DNA from: JBMZCV01 sp049613665
Lineage (GTDB): Bacteria; Bacteroidota; Bacteroidia; Chitinophagales; UBA2359
NCBI GenBank assembly: GCA_049613665.1
Contig: JBMZCV010000001.1
Span: forward strand, 1 to 64,000
Direction of reading: 5' to 3'
DNA: 64,000 nucleotides
The stretch's first letter is position 1. Every line of letters begins with the position of its first letter. The position numbers were made by a program, and so were the translations under genes. Positions 18,275-27,722 of the stretch are shown here, piece after piece. Under the pieces are notes generated by a model that saw nothing but the letters and a program-made list of their open reading frames with translations, made no database searches and was not told the origin of the DNA.

Positions 18275-18481
18275 TTATCGAACAGTTTTTATTTTTTCTC
18301 TAATACTTTCCATTAATTTCTGGGACGCATGTTTTCTAGGCAATTTTTGATTTAAAAATGCTCTGATAGGGTCATCTTCAGGAGTGTGCATATCTTGCAG
18401 TTTGTGGCTAATTGTAACTCCGTTTGCAAACCTCTCAAATTTGGGCAGGCTCATTGTGTTCTTTGTTTTTTGCGTATTCAT
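18275..18481 (-). CDS. Small hypothetical protein
   Basis: This 68-residue protein is basic and mostly hydrophilic (MNTQKTKNTMSLPKFERF, ending SIREKIKTVR), with no signal peptide or membrane segment. Its coding-like composition, with a balanced mix of charged residues and few Phe/Ile homopolymers, contrasts with spurious frames in the surrounding AT-rich DNA, so it is probably real. No family is recognised. It lies alone between two repeat-filled regions. Confidence 0.45.
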   Translation of the reverse strand: MNTQKTKNTMSLPKFERFANGVTISHKLQDMHTPEDDPIRAFLNQKLPRKHASQKLMESIREKIKTVR

Positions 18482-19063
18482 ATCTATTTCGTTGTTTTAT
18501 CTTTGTTGGTAAATGGCTTTTATAAAACCTTATTAATCAATGTAAGTGTCGAGTACTATTTTATTGTACGTTTCATTCTGTAACAACACATTCAAAATTA
18601 GTGTGTTAGTTTTCACAATTTGTAGAATAAGTTTTTTGTTTCGACTCCTTATTTAGACTGTTTACTTATGTTTTTGGTTTAAAAAAAATGATAACTGTTC
18701 AGTTTAATAAAAATGGTTTTGGAGACTATTTAAATTTTATTTTTTCTCTCAAAACCTATTGTTGAATTAGTGGTAGTATAGATAAATTAAGTGTCAAGCA
18801 CTATTTAATAAATGGTTATTTCGTTGCTAACACATTGAAAAATCAGTATGTTGGTTTCAGCGAGATGTATGCTTATTTTTGTCTAGGTACTTATATTGTG
18901 AATAAGTGTTTAACTTTTTTTTGTGGTAAAAGGTTTAGTTTTTATTCTTATTTTTCAAAAAATAAAGGTCTAAAAAATTAGTTTGTTTCTGTTATGCAAA
19001 ATTGCTAAATGTTATGTTCTCATTAAAAATGAGCAATTCATTTCTTGTGTTTGACAAAAAAAC
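18482..19063. other. Intergenic region with repeat A
   Basis: The region holds a full repeat A copy (18789-18894). A second start-like fragment (AAGTGTCGAGTACTATTTTA) lies near 18543-18563. No gene was seen. Confidence 0.55.
18789..18894 (+). repeat. Dispersed repeat A, full-length copy
   Basis: The copy begins AAGTGTCAAGCACTATTTAA and ends TTTTTGTCTAGGTACTTAT. Internal TTTCGTTGCTAACACATTGA and CAGTATGTTGGTTTCAGCG align base for base with the other long copies. Confidence 0.8.
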
Positions 19064-19109
19064 AAAAGGTAATAAGCATTTGCAGTATCGCAAACTCCTA
19101 TTACCTTTT
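19064..19109 (-). terminator. Intrinsic terminator of ECF sigma gene
   Basis: An outer 11-bp perfect stem (19064-19074 with 19099-19109) encloses an inner TTTGC/GCAAA stem. On the minus strand it is followed by TTTTGTTTTTTT. It begins 3 bp after the stop. Confidence 0.8.
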
Positions 19110-19111
19110 CA

Positions 19112-19780
19112 TTATTGTTTTTTTTTCGTTCTAGCATCAGTATCAAAACCTAAATTTTGGGCATAGCTTTCCAATTTTTCTTTTAGCATATTTCTGGCTC
19201 TGTGAATACGAGAACGCACCGTACCAATAGGAATATTGATAATAGTTGCTATCTCTTCATAAGTAAAGCCTTCAATATCACAAAGTAATACAATGGTTTT
19301 GGAATCGATAGGTAGCGAATTGAGGGCAATAGTTACCTCATCTCCCATCATTCCTTGAAAAATTTCGTGTCCTAAGTTTAGGTGTTTTACGTTTTCAGCA
19401 TCGGCATCGTGATAATTGACCACATCTTCAAAATCAACTTGAATAGGTCTTTTATTTTTTTTGCGATACTGATTGATAAAAGCATTCTTCAAAATCTGAA
19501 ATAACCATGCTTTAGCATTTGTGCCTACTTTGTAGGAGTTGATAAAGCGATATGATTTCAAAAAAGTTTCTTGTACCAAATCATTGGCATTTTCTTCATC
19601 ATAACTGAGGTGATAGGCAAAATTATAGAGTGCTTCGAGGTGAGGCAAAAATTCCTGCTCAAAGATTTGGTCTTTTTCTACTTTACTAAGGCTAGCTTTC
19701 ACCATTGTAGCGGCTTGAGCATTGTCCTTAGTCTCGTTTTTCTCTTCTGTTTTTGGTGATATGTGTTTAATTTCGTTCAT
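19112..19780 (-). CDS. ECF-type RNA polymerase sigma factor
   Basis: This 222-residue sigma-70 family protein carries region 2 (ALYNFAYHLSYDEENANDLVQETFLKSYRFI...AWLFQILKNAFINQYRKK) and region 4 (LPIDSKTIVLLCDIEGFTYEEIATIINIPIGTVRSRIHRARNMLKEKL). These bind the core polymerase and the -10 and -35 elements. An extra Lys/Glu-rich N-terminal tail of ~30 residues precedes region 2. The RpoE-like form is typical of Bacteroidota stress sigma factors. No anti-sigma factor gene is adjacent. It ends in its own terminator. Its target regulon cannot be read from the sequence. Confidence 0.93.
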   Translation of the reverse strand: MNEIKHISPKTEEKNETKDNAQAATMVKASLSKVEKDQIFEQEFLPHLEALYNFAYHLSYDEENANDLVQETFLKSYRFINSYKVGTNAKAWLFQILKNAFINQYRKKNKRPIQVDFEDVVNYHDADAENVKHLNLGHEIFQGMMGDEVTIALNSLPIDSKTIVLLCDIEGFTYEEIATIINIPIGTVRSRIHRARNMLKEKLESYAQNLGFDTDARTKKKQ

Positions 19781-20236
19781 ATTTGGTTATTCAATCAACA
19801 ACTCTAAATAGATTTTTGAGCAAGATAAAAAAAAAACTTGACTTTGCCTTAGCTTTAGTGGATATTTCTCATTTTGACGCAATAGCCAATAAAGGTTACT
19901 TTTTGTAGGTTTTGTTCTTTGATGTGTTCAACATTTTTTTTTGCAAAAAAGTTTCCCGTTTTTTAACTAAATACACTATAAAGTAGGTTTTTAATATTTT
20001 TGGCAAAAAACAAGGCTATTTTCTTTTATGCAAAATTGTCATAGCGTAAATATTTATAGGAGTTCAAGCCTCTTTCCCAAAAAAAGAAATGATATATTTT
20101 CTAGTCAAAAGTGTCAAATACGACCAATCTTTTGATAAGAAATATATCATTTCTAAATGAAGTAATGTCTTGGAGAAACCAATGTATTAGCGTCAGCAAG
20201 ATGTATATTTATTTTTGTCCAACTACTTACTCTGCT
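19781..20236. other. Intergenic region with repeat A remnant
   Basis: The right half of repeat A lies at 20170-20230 (AACCAATGTATTAGCGTCAG, then TTTTTGTCCAACTACTTAC), just past the stop of the hybrid kinase. An AAGTGTCAAATACGACC fragment lies near 20107. No gene was seen. Confidence 0.5.
20170..20230 (+). repeat. Right half of dispersed repeat A
   Basis: The shared landmarks are CAGCAAGATGTATATTTATT and GTCCAACTACTTA. The copy ends 7 bp before the kinase stop codon. Confidence 0.65.
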
Positions 20237-22093
20237 TTAAGTTTTCATTTCTAACAATCTTTTTTCTTGCAATATATATTTTACTTTTTTCAAATGCTTC
20301 ACATCAATATCAATTTGTTGTTTCAAATATTCAAACAATAAATTCAATTTGCCAAAGCCTTTTATTTTCATCTCATCATTTTCGTTTTCTAGCTCGGCAA
20401 TCCACTTTTCGATAGCTACGGTTATCTTTTTAATGGCTTTTAGGCCAACAAGACTAGCGATAGATTTGATGCTGTGAATATGAAAATATAGATTGTCTAA
20501 GTCTTTTTTCTGCAATGCTTTTTGGATTTTGTAAACAGATGTTTTGACATCATCTAAAAACATTTCAATGGCTTCAAGCATATATTGAGTGTCATTTTGC
20601 AAAACCGAGCTAATGGCATCAAGATAATTTTCTGTTTCCCAAGATTTTTCCAAAAAATTTAATTCGTTAGCATTCTTCTTAGTTTTAACATTCCACATTG
20701 CATCTTGTTTTATGGCTAAAACTTCGATGATAACTTCTAGTAAAATATTTGGAGGAAAGGGCTTGCTGATATAACTATGAATGCCCATTTTTTTCGCTTT
20801 CTTTTCTTCTGCTTCATTAGCACTTGCTGTAAGCACCACCATAGGAGTATTGTGATTGATGTCGGTGATATCTTCACGAATTTCTTGCAACAATTCTAGG
20901 CCATTGCCATCGGGCAATTTTATATCAGACAAAATACAATCGTATTTTTGTTGTTTTAATTTGCTGCGTCCTTCTGTTGTTGTTTCTGCAATATCTAATG
21001 GAATTTCCCAATTTTCGAATATATGTTTAGCATACAAGATATTTGCTTTGTTGTCTTCTATATAAATGAGTTTTTTATGTTTCCATAATGGCGATAGTTT
21101 CTTTTTATCAACAACTTTGTTGTTAGGTATTTCTTTTTGCTTCAATGGAACTTCTATTGGCAAACGAACCGCAAAACGTGTTCCTATATTGGGTTCGCTA
21201 TCGACACTAATAGTGCCTTTCATAAGGTATAGCAAATTTTTGACGATATTGAGGCCAAGTCCTGTTCCTTCATATATGCGTTCTTTGCTTTCGTGTACCT
21301 GTACAAAACTCTCAAAAATGCTTTCGAGCTGTTCCTTTTTCATACCAATACCTGTATCAATAATCTCAAAAAACAGCTCTAAACCAGATGAATCCTCATT
21401 TTGCAGGATAGTTGTACGCAACTTTACTACCCCTTCGTGTGTAAATTTTACAGCATTATTGAGCAAATTGAGTAATATTTGCGATATTCTTGTTCGGTCG
21501 CCCAGCATAAGTCTGGGAATATTAGGAGCAGTTTCAAAAATCAGTTTCAAATTTTTTTCCTTTGCTTTCACAATCAACAAACCATACAAGTCGCTATACA
21601 TTTTTGTGCTTTCAAAAGGCTCATTCATAATCGTTACCTGCCCTGCATTAATCTTTGATAAGTTGAGTATATCATTGATAATAATGAGCAAATTATCGGC
21701 CGAACTTTTGATAACTTCTACATAAGCTTGTTGTTTTTTATCCAAAATGGTTTGTTGGAATAGATAGCTCATGCCCAAAATGCCGTTTAGCGGTGTTCGT
21801 AGCTCATGGCTAACATTGGCAAATAGTTTTTCTTTAAACTTAACTTGTTCTTCAACCAATGCTTTCTGCTGTTCTAGCTTATCGCTCTTAATATTGAGTT
21901 CTTCAATCGTTTGATTGAGTACATTCGTAATAATTTTTTTATCAATAAGCGTACGTTTGGCCTTAAACTCAGCCACCCTCAATTTTTTCTCTGTTTTTTT
22001 TAACTCCCTCAACATCTCTTCTTGCTCAGATTTGGCTATATTTTGTGCCAAAATGAGTTTGCGTAAGTTGTTAATATGTTCAGACATAATCAA
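20237..22093 (-). CDS. Hybrid histidine kinase with receiver and Hpt domains
   Basis: This 618-residue protein has no membrane segment. Residues ~20-90 are a coiled coil. The HisKA H-box is FANVSHELRTPLNGIL with His96. HATPase_c follows at ~190-310 (NAVKFT, IDTGIGM, GTGLGLNIV). A receiver domain lies at ~335-455 with phospho-acceptor Asp in CILSDIKLPDGNG. An Hpt domain closes the protein (~500-600, HIHSIKSIASLVG). It therefore contains a full His-Asp-His relay except the output regulator. The FIST sensor protein encoded just upstream (170 bp gap, same strand) is the likely input partner. The start could be Met3. Confidence 0.93.
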   Translation of the reverse strand: MIMSEHINNLRKLILAQNIAKSEQEEMLRELKKTEKKLRVAEFKAKRTLIDKKIITNVLNQTIEELNIKSDKLEQQKALVEEQVKFKEKLFANVSHELRTPLNGILGMSYLFQQTILDKKQQAYVEVIKSSADNLLIIINDILNLSKINAGQVTIMNEPFESTKMYSDLYGLLIVKAKEKNLKLIFETAPNIPRLMLGDRTRISQILLNLLNNAVKFTHEGVVKLRTTILQNEDSSGLELFFEIIDTGIGMKKEQLESIFESFVQVHESKERIYEGTGLGLNIVKNLLYLMKGTISVDSEPNIGTRFAVRLPIEVPLKQKEIPNNKVVDKKKLSPLWKHKKLIYIEDNKANILYAKHIFENWEIPLDIAETTTEGRSKLKQQKYDCILSDIKLPDGNGLELLQEIREDITDINHNTPMVVLTASANEAEEKKAKKMGIHSYISKPFPPNILLEVIIEVLAIKQDAMWNVKTKKNANELNFLEKSWETENYLDAISSVLQNDTQYMLEAIEMFLDDVKTSVYKIQKALQKKDLDNLYFHIHSIKSIASLVGLKAIKKITVAIEKWIAELENENDEMKIKGFGKLNLLFEYLKQQIDIDVKHLKKVKYILQEKRLLEMKT

Positions 22094-22263
22094 GTAGATT
22101 GAATAAGTGAAAATTTGGTAGGGTAAGTAAAAATATTATAATTTAAGTTTTTAAGCTTGCTATAAAATATGACTTTTTTGTTTAGATACTATATTTAAAA
22201 GATATACTTAGTATGCCTTTATAGATTCTTCTTAATCTTTTTTAACTTACATTTGTTATACTT

Positions 22264-23397
22264 TTATTTTTCTCTGATGATAGCTAAGGCACAAGTTTCG
22301 TTATATAAATGCGATTTTTTAGCAATATCCTGTCCTATTTCTCCATACGAAAAGAAACCAATCATAGGCTTTTTATCCCAAATTTCGTATAAACCCTCAA
22401 TTTCATCTTCTATCATAGGGCCTAAAGACATATGACGTGCTTTGCAAGAAAATGCAATAGCGATATCTATTTCATTTTTAAATGTTGCTCTATACTTTTT
22501 AAATCCGTCTAGTGTTTCGTCCAAAATTTCAAAACCAGGAGCAATAGAAAACCGAAAAGTATCTCCTTCATTGACAGCTCCTGCCATAATAATCGTTTTT
22601 TCCTCCTGATCGACATACAACAAAGCTCTCAAAACAGCAGTGCCTCCTCGCAAAATCTGTAAAGGATATTGTGCACTACTGATAGAAACAATGTCATCTA
22701 TAGCATTTCCATCTTGAAAATCACCACAAAATTTGATATATTCATCTAAAGCTGGTTTGCCATTAATTTCATATATAACATTGGCTTTTGCTTTTGTAAT
22801 AGTATTTATTAAACCTATCGGTTGCCAACCACTTATTGCTAAACTCTCCACTTCTATTTTATCATTATCTAAAATAAGCGTACATATGCCTTCATTTGAT
22901 AGTTGGGTAGTTGTAAAAACAGTTGTAGAATCCATCGTAAAATCATCACTAGCCATTCCTCCAAAAATAGGTACTTTTTCGCCCAACTCACTATGAATAC
23001 CTCCAATGATTTTTTCGCCACTAACAGTCAGACTAAAAACGGTCATAAATACAGCATTGTTGAAGTGCTTTTTTGAACATTGAGCTATGTTTTTGCCTAT
23101 TTCATAAGAATTATCGTAGTTAGATTCGGCAAAATATAGATGGTAGTGGGTTCGTTTTATGTCTAACAGCAACAATACAATGCTGTTTTCGGCAAGTTCG
23201 CCAGCGATAAACTCGCCAGATGAAGATGCACCAATTACATCAATATCACGGTCTCGAAAAATTTTTTGTAATGCCCGAAAGTCATGTTTGATAGAGCTAA
23301 ATACAATACCTAAAGTTGCTTCGAAAGAAGATTCAATATCTTGTATTTTTTGTTCCAACTCAGAAACAGAATATGCTAAAATAGAAATACCTTTCAT
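22264..23397 (-). CDS. FIST domain sensory protein
   Basis: This 377-residue cytosolic protein matches the FIST_N plus FIST_C pattern. FIST_N covers ~20-215 (SSSGEFIAGELAENSIVLLLLDI, then FGGMASDDFTMDSTTVF). FIST_C covers ~225-360 (LISGWQPIG-type opening, RGGTAVLRALLYV, ALAFSCKARH-like end: IAIAFSCKARHMSLG). FIST domains are proposed small-ligand sensors (amino acids or related compounds) that work with histidine kinases or cyclic-dinucleotide enzymes. The gene directly precedes the soluble hybrid kinase on the same strand, which supports a sensor-kinase pair. Confidence 0.85.
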   Translation of the reverse strand: MKGISILAYSVSELEQKIQDIESSFEATLGIVFSSIKHDFRALQKIFRDRDIDVIGASSSGEFIAGELAENSIVLLLLDIKRTHYHLYFAESNYDNSYEIGKNIAQCSKKHFNNAVFMTVFSLTVSGEKIIGGIHSELGEKVPIFGGMASDDFTMDSTTVFTTTQLSNEGICTLILDNDKIEVESLAISGWQPIGLINTITKAKANVIYEINGKPALDEYIKFCGDFQDGNAIDDIVSISSAQYPLQILRGGTAVLRALLYVDQEEKTIIMAGAVNEGDTFRFSIAPGFEILDETLDGFKKYRATFKNEIDIAIAFSCKARHMSLGPMIEDEIEGLYEIWDKKPMIGFFSYGEIGQDIAKKSHLYNETCALAIIREK

Positions 23398-24389
23398 ATT
23401 ATTTTTTTAAATTAGACATGAAGTAACATATTATCATACTAATAATTGATATACTGTGTTGGACGATTAAATGTCAAATCTTATCTATTACACATTTTAT
23501 ATTATACTAAATAATCATAAAAAAATAATATGAGATATTAGCTTCCACAATTTGTATCATAAACCTGTCCAACTGCTTATATAAAAACACCTATTGTTAT
23601 CAATTGATAGTATTAAAATTATTAAAGTGTAGTAGCTATTATTATGCCATTTTTTTTTAAAAAAAACTTTTTCTCCCATAAAAGTCATAGCTAGATAGGT
23701 TAGTAAATACTATTCAACATAAAATTGATTTGCATTAAAGTATTGAAAATCAAGGTATTAGCTTCCAAAATTAGCTTTTTTTTGTTTCAAAATAGCTATT
23801 TCAAAGCCATTAAAATGTCAAATTAAATATAAGTTATTAAACAAAAATAATTGGCTTGATAACTTATATTAACATTTTACTCAAAAGTAAATTTAAGCTT
23901 TAATTACTAAGCACTATTTATAAAAAAATAATTTGTGATAGTATCTTTAAAATTAAAGTGTTTTTTTTAGGACAAAGAATAAACTTTAACCAACATTTTA
24001 GTCCAATAAAATGACTGCAAATATATGTTTAAACAATGATTTCTTTTTTTTAAATATAAATTTATACTCAATATATAAAACATATTAGTCATTGCAATTT
24101 GTAGAAGACATCTTTTCAGACTTTTTTTGATTAAAAAAAATGGATTTAGATAATATTTAACAATAGGATTTTTTAATCAAAATTGCTACTGTCCAATAGT
24201 TCTAAAAGCTAGGCTTATAAAGCAAATAGCAATAACCTTTTATAAAAAAATATTTGAAAAAAATCTTATACTAATCATGTCTTTTAAAAAAAAACAATAT
24301 ATTTGCATAAACAACTAACAACTAACAAGTTTTTATTTTTTAATAAACATTTCAAACATAAGTTCCAAGCATTATTTATTATACATATT
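23398..24389. other. Long intergenic region of decayed repeats
   Basis: About 1 kb with no credible gene. Several decayed repeat A segments occur. One at about 23464-23583 has ATTAGCTTCCACAATTTGTA then CTGTCCAACTGCTTAT. Another at about 23710-23790 has TATTGAAAATCAAGGTATTA. A short AAGTTCCAAGCATTATTTAT fragment lies near 24360. Confidence 0.5.
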
Positions 24390-24493
24390 AAGTGCCAAGC
24401 ACTATTCAATAAATGGTCGATTCGTTGCTAACACATTGAAAATCAGTATGTTAGCTTCAACGAAATGTATCATTATTTTTGCCTAGCCACTTG
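24390..24493 (+). repeat. Dispersed repeat A, full-length copy
   Basis: The copy begins AAGTGCCAAGCACTATTCAA, contains TCGATTCGTTGCTAACACAT and GTATGTTAGCTTCAACGAAA, and ends TTTTGCCTAGCCACTT. A second, partial copy follows at about 24498-24570 (CTAACATCTTG, TGTTAGATTCTGCAACTTGT, CTGTCTGGATACTTAC). Confidence 0.8.
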
Positions 24494-24596
24494 CCCTGTA
24501 CTAACATCTTGAAAAAAAATCGGTATGTTAGATTCTGCAACTTGTAGCATAAATCTGTCTGGATACTTACTTAAACAACACCAAACATTTTTTCAC

Positions 24597-24935
24597 ATGA
24601 AATACACTTTTCATCTAAAAAAAGTTATCTTTTTTCTATTTCTTGTTTTTCCTTTATTTTTGTTTGCACAAGACCAAGAAAAAGATTGTAATATTAAACT
24701 CCTTTTTGACTATGCTGTTGAAGATTTAAATGTAAGTTTTAGCAACTTATCAGAAAACTACCATTCTGCTTTTTGGGATTTTGGCGATGGCCACACTTCC
24801 ACGAAAAAAAGCCCAAAACATCAATATCAAAAAACAAATGCTTATCAATTTTGCCTAACATTAACAAATGATAGCATAGAAAACTGTAAGAAAGTTTTTT
24901 GTGGGCAAGTCTATGTTTTTGACCCTTGCGAATAA
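24597..24935 (+). CDS. Small secreted PKD-domain protein
   Basis: This 112-residue protein has a signal peptide (KKVIFFLFLVFPLFLFAQ) and a single PKD-type beta-sandwich (VSFSNLSENYHSAFWDFGDGHTS...KHQYQKTNAYQFCLTLTN). The WDFGDG core motif is intact. Three or four Cys residues near the end could form disulphides. PKD domains mediate protein or carbohydrate contacts outside the cell. An upstream ATG at 24525 would start inside a repeat A remnant, so the ATG before the signal peptide was chosen. It converges on the choice-of-anchor protein across a shared hairpin. No T9SS tail is visible. Confidence 0.75.
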   Translation: MKYTFHLKKVIFFLFLVFPLFLFAQDQEKDCNIKLLFDYAVEDLNVSFSNLSENYHSAFWDFGDGHTSTKKSPKHQYQKTNAYQFCLTLTNDSIENCKKVFCGQVYVFDPCE

Positions 24936-25069
24936 AAAATCTTGGCAAAAAATAAGTAGCAACGTTTTTTTCTAATTGCTTATATTTTATGTCGCAACCA
25001 ACTTAAATAAAAATAATTTGTAACTCGTATCTTTCCATTATGGCAATCTTACTTGCTTTATATTTATAA

Positions 25070-25135
25070 AAACCATTAAGAAATTAAGATAAAATAAGGT
25101 TAAAGCCTCAATTACACTTAATTTCTTAATGGTTT
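25070..25135. terminator. Bidirectional intrinsic terminator
   Basis: A perfect 19-bp stem (25070-25088 with 25117-25135) is followed by CTTTTTTTT on the + side. It sits between convergent genes. Confidence 0.85.
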
Positions 25136-25155
25136 CTTTTTTTTGCTACAAAAAC

Positions 25156-27570
25156 TTAATATTGACTTTTTATAACTTTCAAATAGCGATAGCCTATATT
25201 GTTATTTCCGACTTGTATCATATAAATACCTATGGGCAAATCTTTTCCTATAAAAGCTAAATTGCGTCCTTCTATTAAGCTTCTTCTACCAACTACCCTA
25301 CCATTCACATCAAAAATATTGCACATCAATTTTTCTTCTAAAAAATCTGAGGTTACATAACTCATTATTATCATGGTTTCTTCTGAAAATGGATTTGGGC
25401 TTGCCTGTAAGCTAAACGCTGGCTCGTCAATAAAAGGCGTGCCTAATTCCTCTTCATTTTTTATCTGAAAGGCATCAATAGCAACTTCAAAAACGACATT
25501 ATCAGAGGTATTGTTTGCTTCAAAGCTCACAAACATATCATTTGAAGTAGGCAAAAAGTCGGTTGGATTAAGCGAAAAATCTTGCCATACACCTGCCGAA
25601 ACTTCATCTGCTTGTACCGAAAAAACTAAGGCTTTACTCAATCCATTGTCGATATAAACTTTCAAATTATCGCTGCTTTCGCTCTCTCCTATTGCACAAA
25701 ACCACCACGAAAACTCAATTTTTGGGTTGCTATAATTCGACAAATCTATGCTTGGCGATTGCAAAATAGACTTACCACCATCTAAATCAAATTCATCATA
25801 ACCTGTATTTTCATCTGTATTTCCTGTCACATAACACAAGTTTCCTATGTCGTCTGCAACATCTGAAGCAGGGTTGCAGAGCTCATTATTTACTCTTGTC
25901 GAATATGGTTTTTCTCTTACAAAACCTACTGTTAAGCTGTCTGGTTCGTTGTTTATTTTCCAACCCAAATCACTATAAAAATCATCATAATAGCCTCTCT
26001 CCAACTCAACAATCCATTCGTTTTCTGCTGCATCAAACCAAATATCATTGGTTTGCATAGGCAAATAACCCCATTTTGTAACAACAATGTCGTAATAATC
26101 TTCATACAATTCATTTTGACTTACTTTGCCTTCCAAATTAGTTTTAAAATCATAATTTCCTTGCGAGTGTTCGATATGAACTATTGCATCGCTCAAATTA
26201 ATTTGGCTAACTGCATCACGAACTGTAATTTTTAGCTCAAAATTTGGCAAAGGAGCTAAAAAGCCATCTACTGTTGCGATATTTTCTGCTACCAAATCGA
26301 CATTTTCGACTACATAAGGCTCATAAGCATATTTATAGAAATGCACATTGTATGTTGCAGGCGTTCCTGTTCCTAGCTTATAATGTCCTACAAAATCGCT
26401 CATTTCGTTGCTGTTTCCTTCACTCAAATATATACTTGTATTGCTAATATACTCATCAGTTATTGTATTCCTAACATTTCCCTCAACATAAGCTGCACGG
26501 CTATAATTTGGAGCTACTATGATTAATCCATTTTGCCTATCGCTGGCCAAAATATTGCCTGAAGGCAAAAAAGGATACGCTCCCCAACAACCTTTAAAAC
26601 CTCCTCCACTCTCAAAAGAAGTATCATAATATTCCGTCAAAGTCAAGGCATCGGTTTCAGTAGCATCTAACACCAACACGCCAGCCGTATAATTTGATAC
26701 GACCACAAAATTGTTTTTTACATGAACATTGTGAGGTATAAGTCCTGTTCCTCGCTCGGCACGAAAGCTGTCGAGCAGTTTAATATCGCTAAAATCAGAT
26801 ATGTTATAAGATGATACTGAACCATTTGAGCGTTCATCTGTCGTAAACAAAGTATTTCCATCATTGCTCAACCAAGCATTATGCGTAAAATTGGAAGGCG
26901 TATTTTGGCGTGCTAAAAGTATAGGATTTGTTTTATTTGCAACATCAATAATCGCAAACTCGCCTTTATAAATTTCGGACGTAAACATCAAATTATCTTT
27001 CACATATACATCATGCGAATAATCTTCTTGGTATAAATGCACCAAATTTGGCTGCATCGGATTGTCGTTCAAATCAATAATCGCTACACCACGCTCTGCC
27101 GTTGGAATAGAAGTATCTACCTTGTTGAAGCCAGCCGCATAAGCAAAGCCAAACTCGTCTATCCAGATGTTGTGTGCTTTGTAAACATAGCCATCTGCAT
27201 CATAAGACACCGTATCAATCGCAGTTGGCAGTTGGCTCAAATCAATGATTAAAATACCTCCTCCTTTTTCATTGACGACATAAGCATAATGCTCCCACGT
27301 TTTGATGTCTCGCCATGTACTTGTCAATCCTTCAATAAAAAAAAGCTCATCAGGAGTAGTCGGTTCGCTCACATCTACAATAGAAAGTCCATGTATTGTG
27401 CCTACAAAAGCATACTCCTTTCCACTTTCATCGGCATAGCCCCACACATCATTCAAGCCCATTTCATACTCCAACTGTCCGAGTTTTTGCATTTCGCTTT
27501 GTGCCATTATGCTTTTTTGCATGAAAAACAAAACAAAAAAAAGCATTAAATATCCAATATTTCTTTTCAT
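25156..27570 (-). CDS. Large secreted LVIVD-repeat protein (choice-of-anchor B type) with T9SS tail
   Basis: This 804-residue protein starts with a signal peptide (to IMAQ). Residues ~30-350 hold repeated LVIVD-type beta-propeller units (GTIHGLSIVDVSEPTTPDEL, GILIIDLSQLP, GVAIIDLNDNP, FAIIDVANKTNPIL), as in choice-of-anchor B family proteins. Two carboxypeptidase-regulatory-like modules follow (VEGNVRNTITDEYISNTSIY and an IKVRDA-like unit at ~450). Next is an MAM/choice-of-anchor J-like beta domain (~540-700). The end is a T9SS sorting domain (LQASPNPFSEETMIIM...DLPIGIYMIQV). It is likely exported to the cell surface or released. Ligand unknown. Confidence 0.85.
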   Translation of the reverse strand: MKRNIGYLMLFFVLFFMQKSIMAQSEMQKLGQLEYEMGLNDVWGYADESGKEYAFVGTIHGLSIVDVSEPTTPDELFFIEGLTSTWRDIKTWEHYAYVVNEKGGGILIIDLSQLPTAIDTVSYDADGYVYKAHNIWIDEFGFAYAAGFNKVDTSIPTAERGVAIIDLNDNPMQPNLVHLYQEDYSHDVYVKDNLMFTSEIYKGEFAIIDVANKTNPILLARQNTPSNFTHNAWLSNDGNTLFTTDERSNGSVSSYNISDFSDIKLLDSFRAERGTGLIPHNVHVKNNFVVVSNYTAGVLVLDATETDALTLTEYYDTSFESGGGFKGCWGAYPFLPSGNILASDRQNGLIIVAPNYSRAAYVEGNVRNTITDEYISNTSIYLSEGNSNEMSDFVGHYKLGTGTPATYNVHFYKYAYEPYVVENVDLVAENIATVDGFLAPLPNFELKITVRDAVSQINLSDAIVHIEHSQGNYDFKTNLEGKVSQNELYEDYYDIVVTKWGYLPMQTNDIWFDAAENEWIVELERGYYDDFYSDLGWKINNEPDSLTVGFVREKPYSTRVNNELCNPASDVADDIGNLCYVTGNTDENTGYDEFDLDGGKSILQSPSIDLSNYSNPKIEFSWWFCAIGESESSDNLKVYIDNGLSKALVFSVQADEVSAGVWQDFSLNPTDFLPTSNDMFVSFEANNTSDNVVFEVAIDAFQIKNEEELGTPFIDEPAFSLQASPNPFSEETMIIMSYVTSDFLEEKLMCNIFDVNGRVVGRRSLIEGRNLAFIGKDLPIGIYMIQVGNNNIGYRYLKVIKSQY

Positions 27571-27658
27571 AGCTTAGGATTTTTTTATCGAAAAGATACA
27601 CTTTTTTTCCATAAGATGAGCTTCGAAATCAGTCTATTTACTGACAATACACAAACAA

Positions 27659-27689
27659 AAAGGCATCACTTTTTTCAAGTGATGCCTTT
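27659..27689 (-). terminator. Intrinsic terminator of second ECF sigma gene
   Basis: A perfect 13-bp stem (27659-27671 with 27677-27689) with a TTTTC loop is followed on the minus strand by TTTGTTTGTG. Confidence 0.8.
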
Positions 27690-27722
27690 CTAATTTTTTT
27701 TCTATTATCCGATAATATATCT

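Noticed and set aside
21066..21725. 219-codon frame opposite the hybrid kinase
   Set aside because: Antisense shadow of the conserved kinase domains.
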